Origin: Vicinamibacteria bacterium
GTDB lineage: Bacteria > Acidobacteriota > Vicinamibacteria > Fen-336
Length of the DNA stretch: 37,973 nt
Reading direction: 5' to 3'
NCBI GenBank assembly: GCA_023701125.1
Contig: JAMPXO010000038.1
Span: 1 to 37,973, forward strand
Shown piece by piece: positions 32,063 to 37,973 of the stretch. The position numbers were made by a program, and so were the translations under genes. Under the pieces are notes generated by a model. It had not been told where the DNA came from and did no database searches. It saw only the letters and a list, made by a program, of their open reading frames with translations. The stretch's first letter is position 1; each line of letters opens with the position of its first letter.

Positions 32063-34422
32063 TCGGTCGCCGGGTCGGACCCTACGAGATCCTCGACAAG
32101 CTGGGCGAAGGCGGGATCGGCGTCGTCTACAAGGCGCAGGACACCCGGCTCGGCCGCCACGTCGCGCTGAAGTTCCTGCGCGAGTACTACGCGCTCGACC
32201 GCGAGGCGCTGGAGCGCTTCGCACGCGAGGCGCGGGCCGCGTCGCAGCTCTCCCACCCGAGCTTGTGCACCGTCCACGAGATCGGCCGCGACGAGCAGGG
32301 CCGGCCCTTCATCGTGATGGAGCTGCTGCTGGGCGAGACGCTCGGCGCCCGGCTCGCCCGCGGGCCACTCTCGCCCGAGCGCGCGGTCGACGTCGCGGTC
32401 GAGTTGTGCGACGCGCTCGACGCGATGCACCGGGTCGGCATCGTCCACCGCGACCTGAAGCCCGGCAACGTGTTCCTGACCGACCGAGGCCGGGTCAAGG
32501 TGCTCGACTTCGGCCTCGCCAAGTCGTTCGAGGTCGGCGACGAGGAGGACGGCGTGCAGACCGGCGGCGCGCTGATCGGCACCCTCGCCTACATGTCGCC
32601 GGAGCAGGCGTTCGGCGACGAGGTCGACGCCCGCTCCGACCTGTTCTCGGCGGGCGCAGTGCTGTACGAGATGCTGACCGGCACCCCGGCCTTCTCCGGG
32701 CGCACGCCCGCGCTCACGTTCGAGGCCGTGTTACGACGCGCGCCGCGGCCGCTGCGCGAGTTCGACCCGGGCCTGCCCGAGGAGCTCGAGGCGGTCGTCC
32801 GCCGCGCGCTGGAGAAGGACCGCGAGAAGCGCCCGTCGTCCGCCGCCGCCCTGCGCACGAACCTGCTCGCGGTGCGGCGCAAGCTGGCCACCGCCGACCA
32901 GCCGACGGCGACCGCGGGCCGGGCGCCGCGGCGCCGCGCACAGCGCCGGCTGGTGGCGATCGCGGGCGCGCTGGCGCTGATCGTCGCCGTCCTGCTCGGT
33001 TTCGCGCTGTCGCGCCAGCCGCCGCCCGCGGGCTACGACTCGGTGGCGGTGCTGCCGTTCGTGGTCGTCGGGGGCGAAGCCGGCACGGAGTACGTGGGCG
33101 ACGGTCTCGCCGAGAGCCTGGGCCACGCCCTGTCGCGGCTGCCCGGCGTGCGTGTCGCGCCGCGCTCGGCGGCGCTGCGCCAGCGCGGGCGCGACCTGGA
33201 CGCCGAGGGTGTCGCGGCGGAGCTGGGCGTGGCGGTCGTCGTCACCGGACGCGTCACGCTGCACCAGGGTGCGCTGCTGGTCGCCGTGGAGCTGGTCGAC
33301 CCGCGCCAGCCGGCGCCGGTGTGGGCCTGGCGCTACCGGCGGCCGGCGGGCCGCCTGCTCGAGGTCGAACGCGAGCTGGTGGGTGACATCCTCGACCGCA
33401 TCCGGCCGCGGCTGACGGCGGCCGAGCGCGATCGGCTGGCCGCGGGCGGAACCGGCTCCGAAGAGGCGCATCGGCTGTACCTGCAGGCGCGCTACCACTG
33501 GGAGCGCCGCACCGAGGAAGGCCTGCGCCGCAGCCTGGAGTTGTTCGAAAGCGCGACGCTGCGTGACCCGCGCTTCGCGCTGGCCCATGCCGGGCTGGCC
33601 GACGCCTGGGTCGCGCTCGCGGGAGCACCGCCACGCGAGACGCGGCCGCGGGCCAAGGCCGCGGCGCTGCGCGCGCTGGAGCTGGACCCGGAGCTGGCCG
33701 AGGCGGAGGCGGCGCTGGCGATGATCCGCTTCGTCTACGACTGGGATGCCGCGGGCGCCGAGGCTGGTTTCCGCCGCGCGATCGCGCGCAAGCCCGACCT
33801 CGCCAACGCCCACCACTGGCTGGCGCTGTTCCTGATGTCGGTGGGCCGCTTCGACGAGGCCCGCGGCGAGCTGGCGCAGGCCCGCCGGCTGGACCCGCTG
33901 TCGCTGATCATCCAGGTCAACCAGGCCCGGGTGGACCTCTACGCGGGCCGCGACGTGGAGGCGATCGCCGGCCTGCGCCGGGTGCTGGCCAAGGACCGCG
34001 ACTTCTACTGGGCCCACGGCTACCTGTCGCTGGCGCTGGCGAGGACGGGCGACCTCGCAGGTGCCGCGGCCGCGGCGGAGAAGGCTCGCGCCGGCGATGA
34101 CGGCGTCGACGCCCCGTTCTGGACCGCGATCGTCCACGCCCGCGCGGGCCGCACGAAGCAGGCGCGCAAGGACCTCGCGGAGATCGTGCAGCGGGCGACC
34201 GGCGGCTATCTGCCGCCGTTCCGGGTCGCGGCGATCCATGCGGCGCTGGGCGACGAGGCCCAGGCCGGGCAGTGGCTGGAGCGATCCTTCGAGGAGCGTT
34301 CGCCGTGGCTCGCCTACGCACGGCACGAGCCGCAGGCCGACCCGCTGCGCCGCTTCCCCGCTCTCGCCGCCCGCCTCGCCGGCGTCGGCCTGGCGCCGCC
34401 GCTGCCGGCGCCGAAGCCGTAG
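32059..34422 (+). CDS. Ser/Thr protein kinase with transmembrane helix, FlgO/TolB-like domain and TPR repeats
   Basis: 787 aa. The kinase domain (about 8-270) has GEGGIGVV, Lys38, HRDLKPGN (130-137), DFG (150-152) and SPEQ. A membrane helix lies near 295-318 (LVAIAGALALIVAVLLGFAL). Outside it comes a FlgO/TolB-N-like domain (about 328-450; DSVAVLPFVVVGG, GDGLAESLGHALSRLPGVRV, LGVAVVVTGRV). TPR repeats follow from about 470 to 760 (LAHAGLADAWVAL, ANAHHWLALFLMSVGRFDEARGEL). This architecture is common in Acidobacteriota and suggests sensing in the periplasm. The gene starts at ATG 32059, overlapping the previous stop. Its TAG stop is part of the TAGAAT before the K+ channel gene. Confidence 0.93.
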   Translation: MIGRRVGPYEILDKLGEGGIGVVYKAQDTRLGRHVALKFLREYYALDREALERFAREARAASQLSHPSLCTVHEIGRDEQGRPFIVMELLLGETLGARLARGPLSPERAVDVAVELCDALDAMHRVGIVHRDLKPGNVFLTDRGRVKVLDFGLAKSFEVGDEEDGVQTGGALIGTLAYMSPEQAFGDEVDARSDLFSAGAVLYEMLTGTPAFSGRTPALTFEAVLRRAPRPLREFDPGLPEELEAVVRRALEKDREKRPSSAAALRTNLLAVRRKLATADQPTATAGRAPRRRAQRRLVAIAGALALIVAVLLGFALSRQPPPAGYDSVAVLPFVVVGGEAGTEYVGDGLAESLGHALSRLPGVRVAPRSAALRQRGRDLDAEGVAAELGVAVVVTGRVTLHQGALLVAVELVDPRQPAPVWAWRYRRPAGRLLEVERELVGDILDRIRPRLTAAERDRLAAGGTGSEEAHRLYLQARYHWERRTEEGLRRSLELFESATLRDPRFALAHAGLADAWVALAGAPPRETRPRAKAAALRALELDPELAEAEAALAMIRFVYDWDAAGAEAGFRRAIARKPDLANAHHWLALFLMSVGRFDEARGELAQARRLDPLSLIIQVNQARVDLYAGRDVEAIAGLRRVLAKDRDFYWAHGYLSLALARTGDLAGAAAAAEKARAGDDGVDAPFWTAIVHARAGRTKQARKDLAEIVQRATGGYLPPFRVAAIHAALGDEAQAGQWLERSFEERSPWLAYARHEPQADPLRRFPALAARLAGVGLAPPLPAPKP

Positions 34423-34425
34423 AAT
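34420..34425 (+). promoter_or_regulatory. Candidate -10 TAGAAT before the K+ channel gene
   Basis: TAGAAT overlaps the kinase stop codon and ends 11 nt before ATG 34437. That allows a leader of only a few bases. No Shine-Dalgarno is visible. Confidence 0.38.
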
Positions 34426-34436
34426 CCCGCCTGCTC

Positions 34437-35795
34437 ATGCGCTCCGCGGACGACCTGTCCCCGGCGACCCTGCTCGTCGGCAGCTTCGCCGCGGCGATCC
34501 TGATCGGTGCCGTGCTGTTGATGCTGCCGGCCGCCTCCACCGGCGCGCCGCTGACGGCGCTCGAGGCGATCTTCATGTCGACCTCGGCCGTGTGCGTCAC
34601 CGGCCTGACCGTGGTCGACCCCAGCACCCGACTGACCGGCTTCGGCCAGGGCGTGCTGCTGGCGCTGTTCCAGGGCGGCGGCCTCGGCATCATGACCTTC
34701 GCCATCTTCGTGACGGCGGTGGTCGGCCGCGGCATGAGCCTGCGTGACCGGGCCGTGCTGGTCGACTCGATGCACCACTCGCCGACCCACGAGCTGCGGC
34801 GGCTGCTGCGCCACGTGCTGCGCTTCACGCTGATCGTCGAGGGCGCCGGCGCCCTCGCGCTGTGGCTGCACTGGCGCAACAGCTACGACGACGCCGGCGC
34901 CCTGAGCGTGTTCCACGCGGTGTCGGCCTTCTGCAATGCCGGCTTCGCGCTGTTCCCGGACAGCCTGATCCGCTTCCGCGGCGACTGGTGGGTCAACCTG
35001 GTGGTCGGCGGCCTGATCGTGATCGGCGGCCTCGGCTTCCTGGTCACCTTCGAGCTGCGCGACTTCGTCTTCGCGCGACTGCAGCACAAGCGGCCGCCGG
35101 CCTTCAGCCTGCAGGCGAAGCTCGTGTTCACGACCACGGCAGGGCTGCTGGTGGTCGGCGCGCTCGGCTTCCTGGTGCTCGAGTGGAACAACACGCTGAG
35201 CGGCATGCCCCTGTTCGAGAAGCTGCTGGCCGCGGGATTCCAGAGCATCACGCCGCGCACCGCCGGGTTCAACACCGTCGACTACGGCCAGATGGCCTCG
35301 GCGACGCTGTTCTTCACGATCCTGTTGATGTTCGTCGGCGCCTCGCCGGGCTCGACCGGCGGTGGCATCAAGACCACCTCGCTGGCGCTGCTGCTGGCGC
35401 TGATCCGCTCGCGCTCGCGCGGCCACCGCCGGGCCTCGGCCTTCTACCGCGCGATCCCGGACGCGGCGATGGATCGGGCGCTGACGCTGACCCTGCTCTC
35501 GGGCACGCTGGTGACGCTGGCCGTGCTGGCGCTGGCGGGGCTGGAGCTGGGCTCGACCCCGGCGTCCGAGTCGCGGCCGCAGTTCATCGCGCTGTGCTTC
35601 GAGGTGGTCTCGGCGTTCGGCACGGTCGGGTTGTCGACCGGGGTCACGGCGACGCTGTCGGTGCCCGGCCAGTTGCTGCTGGTGGTGCTGATGCTGGTCG
35701 GCCGGGTCGGGCCGCTGACGCTGGCGCTGGCGGTGGCGGCGCGGCGCTCGCGGGGACACTTCCGCTACGCGGAAGAGAACGTGATGGTGGGGTGA
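34437..35795 (+). CDS. K+ uptake channel subunit KtrB/TrkH family
   Basis: 452 aa. All four pore-loop filters of the SKT family are present: STSAVCVTGLT, VSAFCNAGFAL, TPRTAGFNT and VSAFGTVGLSTG, each with the conserved glycine. SPGSTGGGIKTT marks the intramembrane loop that gates the pore. The size fits KtrB rather than the longer TrkH. ATG 34437 begins the protein just before the first membrane helix; the frame upstream is shadow of the kinase gene. It is coupled by TGATG to its regulator. Confidence 0.95.
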   Translation: MRSADDLSPATLLVGSFAAAILIGAVLLMLPAASTGAPLTALEAIFMSTSAVCVTGLTVVDPSTRLTGFGQGVLLALFQGGGLGIMTFAIFVTAVVGRGMSLRDRAVLVDSMHHSPTHELRRLLRHVLRFTLIVEGAGALALWLHWRNSYDDAGALSVFHAVSAFCNAGFALFPDSLIRFRGDWWVNLVVGGLIVIGGLGFLVTFELRDFVFARLQHKRPPAFSLQAKLVFTTTAGLLVVGALGFLVLEWNNTLSGMPLFEKLLAAGFQSITPRTAGFNTVDYGQMASATLFFTILLMFVGASPGSTGGGIKTTSLALLLALIRSRSRGHRRASAFYRAIPDAAMDRALTLTLLSGTLVTLAVLALAGLELGSTPASESRPQFIALCFEVVSAFGTVGLSTGVTATLSVPGQLLLVVLMLVGRVGPLTLALAVAARRSRGHFRYAEENVMVG

Positions 35796-36448
35796 TGGCA
35801 CGCTTCGCGGTGATCGGGCTCGGCAAGTTCGGGGCGCACGTGGCGCGCGCGCTGTTCGACGCCGGCCACGAGGTGATGGGGGTCGACACCCACAACGCGG
35901 TGGTCCAGGACCTGCGCGACCAGATGACGCAGGCCGTGGTCGCCGACTGCTCGGATGTCGACAACCTGCGGGCGCTGGACATCGCGACCTGCGACGCGGT
36001 CGTGGTCTCGATGGGCGAGCGGATGGACGCCTCCATCCTGGTCACGCTCTACCTGAAGGAACTGGGCTGCCGGCGGATCGTGGTCAAGGCGGTGTCGGAC
36101 GACCACGCCAAGGTGCTGCGGCTGGTGGGCGCCTCCGAGGTGGTCCACCCCGAGCGCTCGACGGCACTGCGGCTGGCCAGCTCGCTGGGCGCCAAGAACA
36201 TCGTGGAGTACCTGCCGATCGGCGTCGGCTTCAGCCTGGTCGAGATCGGCGCGCCGAAGGACTTCCTGGGCCGCACGCTGGGCGAGCTGCAACTGCGCGC
36301 GCGCCACAACATACTGGTGGTCGCGGTCAAGAACGGCGACCGGCTCGACCTCGCGCCCGGCGCGCCGTACGAGGTGCGCGACGGCGACATCCTGGTCGTG
36401 ATCGGCCGCGACGTCGACCTCACCACGCTGACCCGGGCCCGCGGGTAG
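35795..36448 (+). CDS. K+ uptake regulator KtrA/TrkA (RCK protein)
   Basis: 217 aa. The N-terminal RCK_N Rossmann fold has VIGLGKFGAHVA (6-17) and Asp at the end of beta2 (VMGVDTHN). The RCK_C domain covers about 137-217 (LVEIGAPKDFLGRTLGELQLR...GDILVVIGR). It forms the cytosolic ring that gates the KtrB channel in response to ATP/ADP or NAD(H). The start shares one base with the KtrB stop. Confidence 0.95.
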   Translation: MARFAVIGLGKFGAHVARALFDAGHEVMGVDTHNAVVQDLRDQMTQAVVADCSDVDNLRALDIATCDAVVVSMGERMDASILVTLYLKELGCRRIVVKAVSDDHAKVLRLVGASEVVHPERSTALRLASSLGAKNIVEYLPIGVGFSLVEIGAPKDFLGRTLGELQLRARHNILVVAVKNGDRLDLAPGAPYEVRDGDILVVIGRDVDLTTLTRARG

Positions 36449-36454
36449 ACGCCC

Positions 36455-37816
36455 GTGGCCACGCTCGACGCCCGCTTCGCGATCGCCGCCCGCGGGTCGA
36501 CGGTGCGCACGGAGGTGCTGGGCGGCGTGACCACGTTCGTGACGATGGCCTACATCGTGGTGGTCAACCCGGCGATCCTCGCTTTCGCGGGGCTGCCCGT
36601 CGGGCCGTCGACGGTGGCCACCATCCTGGCCGCGGCCTTCGGCTCGCTGCTGATGGGGCTGTACGCCAACCGCCCGATCGCGGTGGCGCCGTACATGGGC
36701 GAGAACGCGTTCATCGCCTTCGGCCTGGCCGCCCTCGGCATCACCCTCGAGCAACGGCTGGGGGCCGTGTTCCTGTCCGGCCTCGGCTTCCTGGTGATCA
36801 CCTGGCTCGGCGTGCGGCAGTGGCTGGCCGCCGCGATCTCGCCGACGCTGCGGGCCAGCTTCGCGGTCGGCATCGGCCTGTTCCTGGCCCTGATCGGGCT
36901 GTACGAGGCGGGTGTCGTGACCAGCTTCGTCACCGGCATGCCCGCCGCCGCGCTGGCCGACCCCGTGAGCGGGGCGCTGCGCGCGCCCGACGTGCCGGTC
37001 AAGCTCGGCAACCTGGCGGACCCGCGGGTCAAGCTGGCCGTGTTCGGCTTCGTGCTGACCGCCGCGCTGATGGCGCGTCGGGTCAAGGGCGCGCTGCTGA
37101 TCGGCATCGCCGGCACCGCGGCCATCGGCGCGCTGCTGGGCCACGGCGAGGTGCCGAAAGGGATCTTCGCGCTGCCGTTCACGGGCGAGTACTCGCTGGC
37201 CCCGATCGCGTTCAAACTGGACGTGGTCGGCGTGCTGAAGCCCGCGCTGCTGCCCGTGCTGCTGACGCTGTTCCTGATGGCGTTCCTCGACACGCTGGGC
37301 ACGCTGGTCGGCCTCGGCGTGGGCGAGAAGGACCCGAAGGAGCTGGACCGGCCGATGCTGGTCGACGCCGCCACCACGACGCTCAGCGGACTGCTCGGCA
37401 CCTCCACCAGCGGCGCCTACATCGAGTCGGCGACGGGCATCCGCGAGGGCGCGCGCACGGGCCTCGCCGCGGTGGTCACCGCGCTGCTGTTCCTCGGCTG
37501 CCTGTTCTTCCTGCCGCTGGTCGAGCCGCTGCAGCGGCTGCGCTACGCGTACGCGCCGGCGCTGGTGGTGGTCGGCGTGCTGATGCTGGCCGAGGCGCGG
37601 CGCTTCGACTTCGACGACCTGACGGAGATGTTCCCGGCCTTCGCCACGCTGAGCCTGATGGTGTTCACCTACAACATCGCCAACGGCCTGACCGCGGGGC
37701 TCGTGCTGTGGCCGCTGATGAAGCTGTTCGCGGGCCGTGGCCGCGAGGTCAGCGCGGGCGCCTGGACGCTGGCGGCACTGTGCGCCTCCTACCTCGCCTT
37801 CGGCCTGCCGCACTGA
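36455..37816 (+). CDS. AzgA-type purine permease (NCS2/AzgA-like)
   Basis: 453 aa with about 12 membrane segments. Family motifs include [49 protein letters not shown] and [24 protein letters not shown]. AzgA-like members import adenine, guanine or hypoxanthine with protons. It starts at GTG, 6 nt after the KtrA stop, so it is probably in the same transcript, although a functional link to K+ uptake is not obvious. Confidence 0.93.
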   Translation: MATLDARFAIAARGSTVRTEVLGGVTTFVTMAYIVVVNPAILAFAGLPVGPSTVATILAAAFGSLLMGLYANRPIAVAPYMGENAFIAFGLAALGITLEQRLGAVFLSGLGFLVITWLGVRQWLAAAISPTLRASFAVGIGLFLALIGLYEAGVVTSFVTGMPAAALADPVSGALRAPDVPVKLGNLADPRVKLAVFGFVLTAALMARRVKGALLIGIAGTAAIGALLGHGEVPKGIFALPFTGEYSLAPIAFKLDVVGVLKPALLPVLLTLFLMAFLDTLGTLVGLGVGEKDPKELDRPMLVDAATTTLSGLLGTSTSGAYIESATGIREGARTGLAAVVTALLFLGCLFFLPLVEPLQRLRYAYAPALVVVGVLMLAEARRFDFDDLTEMFPAFATLSLMVFTYNIANGLTAGLVLWPLMKLFAGRGREVSAGAWTLAALCASYLAFGLPH

Positions 37817-37842
37817 CACGGTCCATACTGGTCTAGACCGTG
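37817..37842. promoter_or_regulatory. Inverted repeats upstream of the VapB gene
   Basis: CACGGTC (37817-37823) pairs with GACCGTG (37836-37842), and a perfect palindrome, GGTCTAGACC, occupies 37830-37839. The position just before a VapB gene suits autorepression by VapB-VapC. Confidence 0.5.
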
Positions 37843-37853
37843 GAGGTGGTGCG

Positions 37854-37973
37854 ATGGCGACCGCGAAGCTGTTCCGCAACGGCCGCAGCCAGGCCGTGCG
37901 GCTGCCGAAGGAATTCCGCTTCGAGGGCGACGCGGTGGAGATCCATCGTCAGGGGGAGAACGTGATCCTCGCC
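37854..37973 (+). CDS. VapB-type AbrB-fold antitoxin, partial at window end
   Basis: The first 40 codons read [23 protein letters not shown]...[10 protein letters not shown]. This is the swapped-hairpin AbrB fold of VapB antitoxins ([17 protein letters not shown]). GGAGG lies 7 nt before ATG 37854. The gene and its likely VapC partner continue beyond the window. Confidence 0.9.
   Translation, partial: MATAKLFRNGRSQAVRLPKEFRFEGDAVEIHRQGENVILA

Overview
The window is a high-GC bacterial chromosome segment, densely coded on both strands. It carries a sigma-70-like ECF factor followed by two Ser/Thr kinases (one with a TPR tail), several exported hydrolases, and many ATGA, GTGA or TGATG junctions. 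That style is most like Acidobacteriota (Thermoanaerobaculia/Holophagae-type), with Myxococcota as the alternative. This placement is inference: there is no rRNA or other marker gene. I see no tRNA, CRISPR array, insertion sequence or prophage.

Layout. 1-2839: a DUF4287/SRPBCC-like protein, a class I methyltransferase of the GSTCD-like type, and a Tat-exported M20 hydrolase with altered metal ligands. 2867-6720: a membrane protein of unknown function, divergent from a SpmA/SpmB-like nucleoside-recognition membrane protein and a GT-C-like membrane protein. 6727-19297 (minus): a compact six-gene cluster described below. 19506-24755: a DUF2721 protein, a phage-type hypothetical, an exported amidohydrolase, a decayed YefM-YoeB toxin-antitoxin relic, a DSD1-type PLP enzyme, a methyltransferase and a small membrane protein. 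24768-27664: a Tat-exported molybdopterin oxidoreductase and a Phd-VapC module with a visible promoter and operator. 27760-34422: an exported serine hydrolase, a small Cys-rich protein, and the ECF sigma-kinase-kinase/TPR operon. 34437-37816: a KtrB-type K+ channel, its KtrA/TrkA regulator, and an AzgA-like purine permease. The window ends inside a VapB-type antitoxin gene.

The most interesting region is the 12.6 kb minus-strand cluster, apparently one operon. In order of transcription it encodes: (1) a cytosolic Ser/Thr kinase; (2) a divergent GrpE-like nucleotide exchange factor; (3) an 832-aa Hsp70 with an extra beta-rich insert and a long helical tail; (4) a TPR-like/transmembrane/OmpA-like protein; (5) a 985-aa Clp AAA+ unfoldase with a class III nucleotidyl cyclase domain between its Clp_N-like region and its first AAA+ module; (6) a 1503-aa protein with a J-like N-terminus lacking HPD, two zinc ribbons, HEAT repeats, one membrane span and lipocalin-like C-terminal domains. 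Together these look like a complete Hsp70-GrpE-J-Clp chaperone machine wired to protein phosphorylation and cyclic-nucleotide signalling, and tethered to the membrane by two proteins with periplasmic domains. I do not recognise this as a named system. The domain assignments rest on motifs I can read; the joint function is inference.

Regulation visible in the sequence: several genes have a TAnnnT -10-like hexamer 5-11 nt before the start and no Shine-Dalgarno, which suggests leaderless or near-leaderless mRNAs. Other starts, including two or three TTG codons, are fixed by strong Shine-Dalgarno sequences.
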